NCBI GenBank assembly: GCA_039545355.1
Contig: BCJJ01000005.1
Location: forward strand, 1,115,008 to 1,179,007
DNA from: Trichosporon coremiiforme
Lineage: Eukaryota > Basidiomycota > Tremellomycetes > Trichosporonales > Trichosporonaceae
Length of the DNA stretch: 64,000 nucleotides
Reading direction: 5' to 3'
A model generated the notes under the pieces. That model was not told the origin of the DNA. It saw only the letters and a program-made list of their open reading frames with translations, and did not search any database. Positions within the stretch are counted from its first letter, which is position 1. The number at the start of each line of letters is the position of its first letter. Position numbers and translations under genes: made by a program. This document shows, piece after piece, positions 11,539 through 21,210 of this stretch.

Positions 11539-12385
11539 GCTTGCGGTGGCCGATCGAGAGTGCGGCGGTAGGTGAGGAAATGTCTACATGAGCCAGGTCA
11601 TCGGCTGCATCCTCCAACGTCATTGTCAACAAGAGGCGGCGTCAGGCACGCTGCCATGTCCTTTCGCCGCCGGCGCGATTATCCTGGCCGAGTGAGCCAA
11701 CCTCCACCGACTCCGGCCACCGTGTCAATGTCCAGCCGCTTCCAACGACACTCAACTCAATCCACCCCGCATTCCCATCGTTCACGCAACCGCCTCGCTT
11801 TTCCCCTGAAATCGCCCATTTTCCATGACCAGAACGTGTACGCAAACTGTCTGCCCGAATTTGAACCGTTCTGCCGCATTGACTCCATGCCGCCCTAGGA
11901 GTCGCCTAGGCGCGTCAGTGTCAACACTCGTAAGTGGAGGTCTGAGCATGTGGTTTGCTGCAGTCGTCACCTTCCCTACGGAACTATAGCACAGGCAAGG
12001 CGACGCGTGCATCGTGCTTGAGAAGATCGGAGTTCAAGGGCGTTGGTCCAAACCTCGGTATGAGGTACGAGAGAGGACACAAAGTGGAGGCGGGATCGTT
12101 GTGTCCGCATGGGTTTGTTTACGTTCGCGAATTCGCGGTCACCTGCCTAAAGTCGTCCCTTGCCGCTGTCACCTTCCGTAACATTGCCCACACCTCGCGC
12201 ACACACGGCGAGTAAACAACCCTCAATCCCCTCGACAGCGGTGGGAACGACTCCTCCTTGTTGTTTCTCTTGCTCCTGCTTCTCCCGCTCTCCAACAGTC
12301 TCTTGGTTCTCTTCACTTCTTCAACCACCCCCGATCCAGCCTCCGGACCTTCCGCCTATCTTCCTCAATACCACAAGTCATCAAA
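11539..12385. other. Intergenic region between USE1 and the Cys-rich cluster
   Basis: No supported gene. The 3' half (12250-12380) is strongly pyrimidine-rich on the plus strand, as expected for the leader of the gene that starts at 12386. I see no TATA box. Confidence 0.5.
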
Positions 12386-13035
12386 ATGGCCAACACCGTC
12401 TCGTGCACGACCGTCGAGCCGCTGCTCTCCATCTGCTGCTCCCAGCTGAGCGGCACACTGCAAGGCGACCAGTGTGTCTGGCTAACAACCCGGCAGTCGG
12501 CGGCCGCTTCCAGAGCTGCGCCAACGGCGAGAGCAGCACCTGCTCCGATGGCAGCGTCCACGACAGTGTCTCTGGTGGTTTAGGCATGACGTCCCCTGTC
12601 ACTTGGACCGCCAATGTGACCTCGGCTGTGGGCGGAGAAGAACCCTCCGCTTCCTCAGTGACAGGGACTGAGGGTGCAAGCACTTCAAACAAATCGGGAT
12701 CGGCGAGCGACGGATCGTCAGACAGTGCGTTGCCTACTGGCACAGACTCGAGCGCGTCCGGTGCTGCGGCGACCATGAGTGCCATCGCTGGCGCGCCCGC
12801 AGGGTCGGCCTCCAAAGGTCCCCAGACCCTCAAGTCCTCCGCTGCTACTGGTCCCAGCCCCTCCGAGACCGCTGGCGTCCAGGCCACCTCGGACAAGGCT
12901 TCCGCCAGTCGCTCAGGTGCAAGCGCTGGTAGCGCCTTGCCCTCACCCTCACCCTCGAGCTCTGCCTGTATCGAGCATCGCATGAGCGTGCTCGCGCTGC
13001 TCAGTGCTGCCGCTCTCACCATGCTTGCCCAGTAG
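12386..13035 (+). CDS. Six-Cys/Ser-rich tail-hydrophobic family, copy A (frame change inside)
   Basis: The ATG at 12386 starts MANTVSCTTVEPLLSICC, the C..CC opening shared by the cluster, followed by a further Cys at 12473-12475. The family then needs the frame that reads RFQSCANGESSTC (from about 12500) and runs through a Ser/Ala/Gly/Thr-rich linker of about 130 residues to the hydrophobic end LALLSAAALTMLAQ and the stop at 13033-13035. The change of frame could be a 23-nt intron, 12474-12496, with a gctaac branch and cag acceptor, giving 208 residues. That splicing would destroy the third cysteine, so a small indel is at least as likely. There is no N-terminal signal peptide. The function is unknown. 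Confidence 0.6.
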
Positions 13036-13467
13036 CCACCCAGCAGTCCCCCCGCCAACCGAGGAGTGTGAGTTTGGTTGTCTTGTAGCACCTAACTGAC
13101 CCCAGCACAAGCCCTCGATACGTCAGAAGTCAAATCGAATGTACCATAGTTAAAGGAGGTGCAGACAGTGTGTGGTTTGCGCGTGCGGATCGGCAAACTG
13201 TGAACGGACTCACTAGTGTGTTTGGTTCCACAGTCAAATCGCCGGCACGGCGTGTTACATGCATAGTGTGTCCAGACCAGCCCCTCTAGCGGCAGACATT
13301 GATCGACGTACTGCTGCGCGATGCGCGAGGAAGGGTGTCTTGATCGGATCGATGGGGCCTCGACACTGCACGCATTGCTGTGCATTGCCATTCATGCGTT
13401 CTGACTCCTCACGCATTCCCAGTTTACTAAACGTCCACCTGAACAAGCGCCCTTCCCAGCAAGCGCG
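13036..13467. other. Spacer between cluster copies A and B
   Basis: No open frame with family resemblance and no TATA box could be seen. It presumably holds the 3' end of copy A and the remains of the copy B promoter. Confidence 0.45.
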
Positions 13468-13914
13468 ATGGAAAAGCCCGTCTTCTGCAAAACAGCCGAT
13501 CCGCTACTCTTCGGCCTGCTGTGTCCAGTCCTCCGGCATCCTCATAGCAGCCGACAGCGAGTGCGTCGTGTCCCAGCTCCACGCGTCCAACAACGACATG
13601 CAGTTTCTGATCTGTTCCCGGGGCGAGGACGCCATGTGCTCTGTCCTGTTCGCCTTTGAGAAACTGGCGCCGTCGCAAAAGGATCTCTCGACCTTGCCTG
13701 AAGTCACAGCGGCGCAGAGCTCGATCAAGGTCATTCGCGCGCCGGCGTCGAGTGCGACGGCACCGGCCGTGACTGTCTCTCGACCGGCGCCGCCCCCGCC
13801 CCGTGGCGCCGCACTGTGTTGCCCTCTGGGAACCCTTCCTGGGCCCGCGGCGAGAGGCGTATCGGGCTGCCCATGCTTCTGAGTGCTGCTGCGCTGGTCT
13901 TCCTCGCCGCCTAG
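13468..13914 (+). pseudogene. Six-Cys family, copy B, with two frame breaks
   Basis: The ATG at 13468 reads MEKPVFCKTADPLLFG, clearly like copy A. The expected CC and the remaining cysteines (ACCVQSSGILIAADSEC, then FLICSRGEDAMC) lie one base further on, in the +1 frame, the break falling between about 13500 and 13520. That frame continues through a short Pro/Ala-rich linker, but the hydrophobic tail MLLSAAALVFLAA with its TAG at 13912-13914 is back in the first frame. Two compensating breaks and a shortened linker point to a decaying copy. Sequencing errors or translational frameshifting are alternatives. Confidence 0.6.
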
Positions 13915-14003
13915 ACTCAGTCATACCACCGTGAGCTGCTTCATCCAGCTGTCTAGCTGACTCTTCCAGTGTCCCACTGAGTTTATCGAAGGGAAGGAAG
14001 GAG

Positions 14004-14530
14004 GTGCGGGCTCGTGGCGGACCGCCTTCTCCGGCGGAGACGGAGTCCCACAACGAGCCGAGCCCTGCCAGCCAGCCACCCTCAAACCAGGCGCCCTCGA
14101 GCCAACCCAGCAGCAGTCAAGCGCCTCTGTCTCAGACCTCCAGCAACCCCACACCTTTTCCCAATAACCCCGCACCCTCTTCGGTCGCTTCCGAGAATGG
14201 TGACAGGGCCTTCCAGAACATAGTCACCGTCACCAGCGAGCTTCCTGTAGACAGCCTTTCCTCGACTAGTGGTCCCCAGGTCTTGTCGGCGAGCGGTCTC
14301 CCGACCTCGTCCGGCCGCCAGTCCACGACCGGATCCCACTTGTCTGGCAGCAAGGCTTCCGCGTCCTCAACTTCCAGCAGATCCGTCGTAGTCGTGACCC
14401 AGGCCCGTCCTGCTGGCGCACTCACGATCTTGTCGGGCCGCCGCCCAATCGCCGCGTATCAGCCATCTGAGTATCTTGGTGCTCCTCAGCACTGCCGCCA
14501 TCGCTGTTCTAACCACCGAATGCTTGCAGT
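14004..14530 (+). pseudogene. Six-Cys family, fragment C (linker and tail only)
   Basis: An open frame from 14004 gives about 130 residues of Ser/Pro/Gln/Asn-rich linker like those in the neighbouring copies (for example TTGSHLSGSKASASSTSS near 14330-14390). A typical hydrophobic tail, SILVLLSTAAIAVLTT, lies at about 14470-14520 in a different frame. No cysteine domain is visible upstream; 13915-14003 is the join with copy B. I interpret this as the 3' remnant of a further copy that has lost its head. Confidence 0.45.
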
Positions 14531-16136
14531 ACTCACGCGAACCTTCTGTGAGCTTTCATGTTCGCGGTGTTCTGACGTTTCAGTGAACGTCTGGGAACGT
14601 GTGAGGTATCGTGTTGTGTTCTTCAAGTCAGTGAGAACGTGTTTAAGGTGATGAGTGGAATGTACTATCACGTGTAATTGCCTCCGGGCGTGTCTCTGGG
14701 GGTCGCTGTCTCAGACAAGGAATGTTTGGTTCCAGACCCTAATCGTAATCGCCGTCGGGGCCGAATCATCGGCGGGCGCGGCGTGTTTGTCTCTGGTGAA
14801 TGCATACGTTGTTCCAGCCCGCTTACATGCAGCAGACTGAGCATGTGGCCCATACCAGATCGAAATCCCACACGACGCGCTGCGGGAGATGCAGTGCACT
14901 TGGGAACCGAAGAGGCTCAATATGGCCCACGGGTGGCTATTTTGGGTCTCGACGCTGGCTAGGCGCTCGCTGCTTCAGATCTCAGAGGTCGGAGGAGGTT
15001 CCGCCCGCATCGCTTTCGAGCATCGAGCGTGCGGGAGCACGCTGTTCCGCAGTTCCCGCCCACTGGACTGCATGGTGCTCCGTGTGTCCCATGCGCTCTG
15101 CTACGAACCCAGGGCGGTATGCTGCGAGATCCTGCGAGATGGCGACGAATGACAAACGGCCTGGGAAGAGATAACGTCCGCAGCTACTTTGAGATAAAAC
15201 TGCTCACTTCGGTCGCGACCGGGACTGGACGACGCCACATCCCTGCGATCGCCAGCACAGCCGTAGCCTCCCGTACCCCCTGTCCGTGTTGCTCGACGCA
15301 GGTGGGAAGCCTTTCCGGGGGCTATGCTACTGCGCACTCTAGTCGCATTGCTGCTCCCTCCGATCGACCCCCAATCCTACATGCCGCAATTTGATGCTCT
15401 CATGTGCGTTGCGAGGTTGCAGGTGCATGCGCGCCATTCGGCCCGATGACCGAGCGGGTCGTTGACCGAAACGGCTGACGCTAGAAGCCTGGCGTTTGGG
15501 CCAGTATTCACCAGTGTCCCATTTTGGAACGACCTTCAGGTATTTCTGGCCATGACGAACTTGGTCAATAGACAGCGCACAGGCTCCGGAGAGATTCAGA
15601 GCGTGCAACCAAATGTCCCAGAATAACACAGAGCTAACCTCTGCGGCCAGGCTACGGCTCCTTCGGCGCAGAGCGGCTCCGCGGGGGTTGGGACATTAGA
15701 GGGACCCGCTGGCGCGTCGCGAGGTGAATTCTGGGACTGCCCGGCTGGCCCACAGCTAGGGGCGGCAGGGCGGCAAGGGACGAGTCGAAGTGGCAGAAAA
15801 GGGCATAATGCACAAAATGGCCAATTTGGCGCGTTTCTGCGTGTGTCGCGCTTTCGCGGTTCTCCGGCCGTCTCGGACGCGCCAGCGCCATCCGGCAGGA
15901 GATGGCACAGCGGTTCAGATGCCGATTTGGCTGAGTCGTGCACGAAAATAGAGGGTGTGCAGCACTCGATACACACCATGCACCTCGTGCTCGTCCTTGG
16001 TCTCGCAATCATCCTCGTGCCATGGGCTTTGCAGGTCAAGGACCAGACTCTCGCCCTCGGTCAACTGTGAACCAGATGTGGGCTAGACAAAGTGCATGTG
16101 GCCTTGGACTACCTTGCAAGTCCCCCTTTCCAAGAG
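14531..16136. other. Gene-poor gap inside the cysteine-rich cluster
   Basis: About 1.6 kb with no coding frame that resembles a protein family and no cysteine-domain remnant that I can find on either strand. Short open frames here (for example 14678-14962 plus and 15596-16039 minus) have random-looking composition. Confidence 0.5.
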
Positions 16137-16143
16137 TATAAAG
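16137..16143 (+). promoter_or_regulatory. TATA box of copy D
   Basis: TATAAAG lies 65 bp upstream of the ATG at 16202, in a position shared with four other members of the cluster. Confidence 0.6.
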
Positions 16144-16201
16144 CCCCCCTCGCGGCGTCGCTGGCTCCTGTTTCCCACCTTTCGCAGAAAACACGATCAC
16201 A

Positions 16202-16666
16202 ATGTCCTTCGCCTGCACCCACATCGATCTCGCCGTCCAGTCTGCCTGCTGCGACCGCCTCGGTCACATTTTTACCGACTCTAAGGGTGCCTCCTTCTGC
16301 GGCACTTCCTCCCACGAGGAGTTCATCTCATGCGCCGGTGTCGACTCCAAGTGCAGCGTCGTCGTTGAGAAGCGTCAGGGTGAGTCCGTCCTCTGACTTC
16401 CAACTTAAGAGCTGTCGCTAACGTCAGCCGCCGCCTCGGCCACCTCGGATATTAAGTCGGAGACTTCGAACGCTGGCTCACACACCGCGTCTGCTACTAA
16501 GGCTGCTGGTGGCTCTGCCTCGCACTCCGCCTCGGGCTCCCACTCCGCCTCCGCCGGAGCCAAGTCGTCGGCTGCCGCTAAGAAGAAGTCTGCTGGCGAG
16601 CGCACCGCCCCCTCGTTCGCTGCTGCTCTTGTTCTCGCCATCGCGGCCGCTGCCATTGTTGCCTAA
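16202..16666 (+). CDS. Six-Cys/Ser-rich tail-hydrophobic family, copy D (intact)
   Basis: Two exons, 16202-16379 and 16428-16666, with a 48-nt intron (gtgagt, gctaac, cag), give 138 residues. The head has the pattern C-x10-CC-x15-C-x9-C-x5-C, starting MSFACTHIDLAVQSACC, and ends at EKRQ, a Lys-Arg pair followed by Gln. The intron sits immediately after this site and so separates head and linker. The linker is Ser/Ala/His/Gly-rich (SHSASGSHSASAGAKSS), followed by KKKS and a strongly hydrophobic last 20 residues ending AAAAIVA. There is no N-terminal signal peptide. The tail could be a GPI-attachment signal or a tail anchor. I do not recognise the family, and the cellular role is unknown. Confidence 0.75.
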
Positions 16667-17465
16667 GCGAACCCTTCGTTGTAGCTATTAAGTGTGATAC
16701 GTGACAGATGCAGTTCTTTGTGTAGCTTAGCGACATGCTGAAGCAACGTTGGGCATACGATGCCGGAAGCAGCAAGCCCGGGTCTGACATAGAAAAGCCA
16801 TGCAGCTCAAGGGTTCCAGCTTGTCAACGCGCAGTAGACTGGTAACCGCCCGAGCTCTTCTTCAATGTTTGCGCGTATTTCAAATGCCTCGCCCGGGTTA
16901 AGGATGTCCTGGGCCGTCGAATCTCGTTCGGATGTCTACTTCGACTCAGTGTCAGGCTTGAGCCCCACTTCATTTGGTACTCCCTTGGAAGAACAACCGT
17001 GAACATTGTCCATAGTGGGAGCCGTTAGCACAGCAACGAAAGCAGTCGCGGTGGGTGACCGAAGGACGGGCCCTTTCCCAGCCGGCTCTACCGGGTCCAC
17101 CGGGCTCCAATGAAACTGTCAGCTGGTCGACCAGCGAAGGAGCCAAAATGCCCGTCCCGACACTTGTGAGTGTTATCGGCCAGCGGGAACCTACCACAAC
17201 CTCTCGTTCAGCTGCCCGTTCATGAGTCGGCAAAGCACGACTCCACCATGGGCGTTGATAACGTGGATGTGCCGGCCCTTTGCCGCGCCAGTGTAAAAGC
17301 GAACATGGTCATCTGGTAGCTCACTGGAAGCGGACACTCGGCGGGGTGGCTTGACGTTTGGAATTTGCTGTGGAATCTCGGACTTGGTCAGTGATGGAGA
17401 TGCCTCACCCACAACCAATTCTGACTCCTTAGGCAGCACAGAGTCCTAGAAGTAACAGTTTGGGT
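16667..17465. other. Spacer between cluster copies D and E
   Basis: No supported gene. A minus-strand frame at 17191-17439 contains a fairly protein-like stretch (HVRFYTGAAKGRHIHVINA) but has no partner exon that I can join, so I leave it unannotated. Confidence 0.4.
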
Positions 17466-17473
17466 TATAAATA
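17466..17473 (+). promoter_or_regulatory. TATA box of copy E
   Basis: TATAAATA lies 86 bp upstream of the ATG at 17552, matching the arrangement at the other cluster genes. Confidence 0.6.
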
Positions 17474-17551
17474 GTGTAGCTTACGCAGCTAACTGGCCTA
17501 CACCAAGACTTCTTGTGAAACACCCCAACATTGGCCAAAGCTCCAGCAGAC

Positions 17552-18036
17552 ATGTCTGAGGTTTACGACTGCCTGAACGTCTGCTGCGTGACAGTCAACG
17601 GCACCCTTGGTGATGTCTGGCCCTGCTACACCAAGACTCAGCTCGATGACTTGGCCCTGATGGTATGCACCGAGACCTGTAACTACGCGGGTCAGGAGCA
17701 CTTCATCCTGGTGGAGCGTGCTGCGAAGACGTCCGATATGTCCTTACTCTTCTTTAACACAACCATTGACGCCCAGCCTTGTCCACCTCGTCCGCTGCCG
17801 CTTCCATCTCAGCCCCTGTATCGACTTCGGCCGCCAGCACCGCCAAGTCAGCCGTGTTGTCGCACATCAGCTCCACCACCAGCGCCAGTCACTCGCAAAC
17901 AGCTTCGGGGTCGCATGCGTCTTCTGCCTCCGCATCCTCCCCTGCGGCAAAGAAGAAGAGCTCCGTCCGTCGTTCCCAGATTAACGCGGTCATCGTCCTG
18001 TTGCTCGCAGTTGCCGTTGCCACTGTTGTTGTCTAG
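17552..18036 (+). CDS. Six-Cys/Ser-rich tail-hydrophobic family, copy E
   Basis: Best read as two exons, about 17552-17717 and 17777-18036, giving about 141 residues. The head belongs to the short-spacer subclass: C-x3-CC-x12-C-x13-C-x3-C, opening MSEVYDCLNVCC. The linker is Ser/Ala/Thr-rich, then AAKKKSSVRR, then a hydrophobic end (AVIVLLLAVAVATVVV) and TAG at 18034-18036. The acceptor gacgcccag at 17768-17776 is clear. The donor is less so: only a gtgctg site after the VE codons fits the phase, and it removes the basic pair seen in copy D. No signal peptide. Function unknown. Confidence 0.62.
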
Positions 18037-18744
18037 ATACCTTTCTCTCCGTAGCCATGACATATCGGACGGAACAATGCAAAAGCCTGGACGGAATACT
18101 CCTCAGTCCGTCTCTGGCGAAAGCTGGGGCATAGTATATCGTGTTATGGCAGTGAGCGAATGTCTCAGAACTATAGTGGCCGGAGTGAACGCCGAACCTG
18201 GCCTAAGCGGATGTCATTGAGCTGATGGGCTCACCGGACCGCCCTTGTAAGTGGGCGTCTCAAGCGAGGGTCTAAACCACGGACAAGGTGTGGCATTCGC
18301 TCTGTCGAGACACAGACCTATTCGGGGTCGGCTTATCCATGAGAGCCGATGCCAGGTCTGTGGCTGCGGGGGCTATGCATTCATCGTAGCGTGTTGACTT
18401 GCAAGCCCCTTGTTGTTCAGCAGCTCAGATCCACGACCTGAAATCCTGGTATCCTGGTAAACTGTGAGGCTGTGAGGAGTATGCACGTTCTTGCGCAGTA
18501 CGCAGTAGATCTCGGCAACATTCCCAGCTGGTCTGGGCCCAGCCCTGGGGCTGGGGGAGAGTACCAGTGCACGCTAGCGGCGGGCTCGACCTGGACGGCT
18601 GGCGGTTGTATCACGCAGCCAGCCGGAATTAGCACCGACTAAGCTTCAAAATAGCACCTAGCAACGGGTTCCCGGTTCAGCAAGTTGTCAGGTGCTCACC
18701 AACTTGAGGCTGCGTGCTGGTAAGGCGATGCTGGACGAAGGCGC
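18037..18744. other. Spacer between cluster copies E and F
   Basis: No coding frame I can support on either strand and no cysteine-domain remnant. It ends at the TATA box of the next copy. Confidence 0.5.
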
Positions 18745-18751
18745 TATATAA
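18745..18751 (+). promoter_or_regulatory. TATA box of copy F
   Basis: TATATAA lies 76 bp upstream of the ATG at 18821. Confidence 0.6.
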
Positions 18752-18820
18752 CTGTTGAGGCCAACGCTCATCTCCTCAACTTTCTCAGGTTACACTCCGC
18801 TTATCTTAGCAACCTAAGCC

Positions 18821-19489
18821 ATGGGAGGAAACAGAGACCTGCGAGCCTGCATTGTGCAGTGCTGCAACAACATTCCCGGTACCATCGAACGAACTCCTCA
18901 GGGCTGCCATGTCGTTCCGGGCTCGGCGGCCGACGCGATTATGAAGACATGTGCGAAAGCCTGTCAGGATTCGTCGGGCAAAAAGCGCCTTGGTGCCCGT
19001 CAGGCCAACGAGGCGGGTACGTCTACCTCTCTCGCTCCCGTTGCTGATAGTTCAGTGTCGGCCGCATCGTCCGTCGCTGCTTCGGTGACCGCTTTCGTTT
19101 CGGCCTCTCAGGAATCGAACACCGCCAGCTCTGCTAGCGGCTCTTCCGCCATCAGCCACCACAGCTCCAAGAACCACACCTCACACACTGGGTCCACGTC
19201 GCATTCATGGCACACTCACTCTGCGTCGCACTCATCTCATGGGGTGGATCACTCGGGCAACTCTACCGATGCATCCTCGACCGCTGGGTCAACGTCCGCC
19301 GCCTCGGTGGTCGCCACGGATGCGGCAGGGGACGCCTCCGCCGCCTCCAGTACCCCAGTAAGCCAATCGGCTTCCGGCTCTGCGAAGCCGTCGGCGAGCG
19401 GGAAGAACAAGAGTGCCGCTCACCGAACGGCGAAGGGCGTGAGCGTTTTTCTCGTATGCGCTGCCGCTGTTGCTGCCCTTGCGGCATGA
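18821..19489 (+). CDS. Six-Cys/Ser-rich tail-hydrophobic family, copy F (intact)
   Basis: The frame is open from ATG 18821 to TGA 19487-19489 (222 residues). A 39-nt stretch, 19017-19055 (gtacgt donor, gctgat, ttcag acceptor), lies exactly where copy D has its intron and is a multiple of three. It is probably an intron, giving 209 residues. The head is short-spacer type: C-x3-CC-x13-C-x14-C-x3-C, followed by the basic pairs in SGKKRLGARQ. A very long Ser/His/Thr/Ala-rich linker (HSSKNHTSHTGSTSHSWHTH) follows, then KPSASGKNKSAAH and a hydrophobic tail ending VAALAA. The last 40 residues are nearly the same as in copy G, suggesting a recent duplication. Function unknown. Confidence 0.75.
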   Translation: MGGNRDLRACIVQCCNNIPGTIERTPQGCHVVPGSAADAIMKTCAKACQDSSGKKRLGARQANEAGTSTSLAPVADSSVSAASSVAASVTAFVSASQESNTASSASGSSAISHHSSKNHTSHTGSTSHSWHTHSASHSSHGVDHSGNSTDASSTAGSTSAASVVATDAAGDASAASSTPVSQSASGSAKPSASGKNKSAAHRTAKGVSVFLVCAAAVAALAA

Positions 19490-19883
19490 GTACATACTGT
19501 CCGGACGTCACCCAATCGTATGCAGAGGATATACCCCGTGAATAACGATCCCGCGCTGTGCACAGGGACGACACTGCCGAGTGATATGCCGATGCTAGCC
19601 CCATCGCTTGTGGCCATGCTGACACCGAACGGCGATCGAAGGGAAGACCGCAGCTGCCAATGTGATTCACCATCGGCTGCATCACTGGAGCGAAGAACCT
19701 CTCACAAGGTGGAGCACAGAGAATCAGACCTTCCTCATGTGCTTGATGAAAGGACGCTAAGAACGGGTACCGCTGCTAACACCGTTCCGAGGTGTTTTCA
19801 GTTGACGGCGCACGGCCTTAGTCCATCTACCAAAGGGCTTGTCCAAGCCCAATCGGTGACAATGATCGACACAGCCCAGTGCA
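19490..19883. other. Spacer between cluster copies F and G
   Basis: No open frame resembling a protein. The end of the region is the promoter of copy G. Confidence 0.45.
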
Positions 19884-19889
19884 TATAAG
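19884..19889 (+). promoter_or_regulatory. TATA-like box of copy G
   Basis: TATAAG lies 66 bp upstream of the ATG at 19950, the same spacing as in copies D and H. Confidence 0.5.
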
Positions 19890-19949
19890 GGCAGAGCGGC
19901 CCATAGTCTCATCGCCACCTCCCCTGGCATTTTCCACACCGCGGTCGCC

Positions 19950-20653
19950 ATGATCCAGCCCTGCTACACCCAAGTGCTGCCAGCTCCTCAACGGAGAGCT
20001 CGTTCCTGGCGGCGGCCCTCATGGCTGCAAGCTTGAGGTCGAGGTCAACAACGCTTTCACGGCTTGCGCCGGGCGCTGCGACGCGGGGCACTATGCCTCC
20101 GTTGACAATCGGGACGAGGAGCCTAACTTCGTAATCCTCTCGGGCCTCAATCTCTCTGCCCGCGATAGATGACACCCGGACGTCCCTGCATGTGTGAAGG
20201 ACTGCTGCCACCAGTACGGCGGCAAGTATCAGGACCAAGACAACAACATCACTTGCGGCTGGGACAGTGCGCCCCCTGGAGCGATGGAGGGATACCAGTC
20301 ATTGCCGGGATGCCTGCTGGCCCCAGCCGAACCGCAAGCGCCAGGCGAAGGATCATGGTACGTTCTGATCGCTATACCAGGGGACTGACAAGCTACCAGC
20401 GTCCTCTGCTATCTCCACCACGGCCCCAACTAGCGCCTCTGCCCTTTCGGGATCCGCGGTGCCCAGCAGCGGCAACGCTCCGTCCACATCTGCACTTCAG
20501 GCTAAGCCCCTGGCCCCGGGTTCTCACCCCGCCTCTGGGTCTGTCAAGCCCTCCGCGAGCGGCAAGAAGAAGAGCGCCGCCAGCAAGACGGCGAGCATGA
20601 ATATCGGCGTTCTCCTCGTGCTCTCGACCGCCGTTGCGGCGCTCACGTACTGA
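19950..20653 (+). pseudogene. Six-Cys family, copy G, two tandem cysteine domains with frame breaks
   Basis: The ATG at 19950 reads MIQPCYTQ. The next domain residues (CCQLLNGELVPGGGPHGC, then ACAGRC) are in the +1 frame from 19975, which ends at a TGA near 20171. A second domain follows: CVKDCCHQYGGKYQ and C, in a frame that is +1 relative to an ATG at 20169. Its last two cysteines (CRDAC) and a KRQ basic site need one more +1 step, after a run of five C near 20270. From there a 42-nt intron (20358-20399) is in phase with a Ser/Ala linker and the tail ending LSTAVAALTY. With three frame breaks I call it a pseudogene, although every family landmark is still present in order. Confidence 0.6.
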
Positions 20654-21143
20654 TGTAGGCAGTCTCTCGATCCAGCCCAGAAAGCAATATCGAGCTCAAC
20701 TCCTTATCTGTCACACGTCAGTCCCCTAGTTCCATCAAATTAGTGGGGTATGACGACCGATGACAGCAAGAACGCAGCGTCCTTCACACGGTTTGCGTAT
20801 GCATATCGCCGAGTCACAGAGCCCGGACTACGTCGATGGAGTAAAGATGACGAGGAGGCTGAGAGGACCAAGACATCACCCCATACTGGCTGCGACTGCG
20901 CAGCTGAGGCCGGGCATTCATGTCTCGAAGCAGTGGCACAAGTTCAGAGGACGAGCGTCGGAATCGATCTGCGGCTCGTGATCGGGTTCCTGGATGAGGT
21001 ATACCAAGCTTCTCCGCAGGCCGAGCGACTCGCGCACAACGTCTCGGTGTACGGCATGCATGCTGATCTCACACCCAAGAGAACACAGGCGACGAGCATG
21101 CCAGGGAGGCTGCGGAAAGCGTGAGAACTTTTGTTGCTTACAA
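20654..21143. other. Spacer between cluster copies G and H
   Basis: A 124-codon plus-strand frame at 20750-21124 has no family resemblance and a random-looking composition; I see no gene here. Confidence 0.45.
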
Positions 21144-21150
21144 TATATAA
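21144..21150 (+). promoter_or_regulatory. TATA box of copy H
   Basis: TATATAA lies 67 bp upstream of the ATG at 21211. Confidence 0.6.
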
Positions 21151-21210
21151 CAGCTTGCACTGCCCACCGAAAAGCGCAACTGCCCCTTCTTGCTCTCTGT
21201 CTTTAACACC

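Noticed and set aside
17191..17439. Possible small minus-strand gene with a protein-like HVRFYTGAAKGRHIHV stretch
   Set aside because: I could not find flanking exons, a start or a family, so it stays unannotated.
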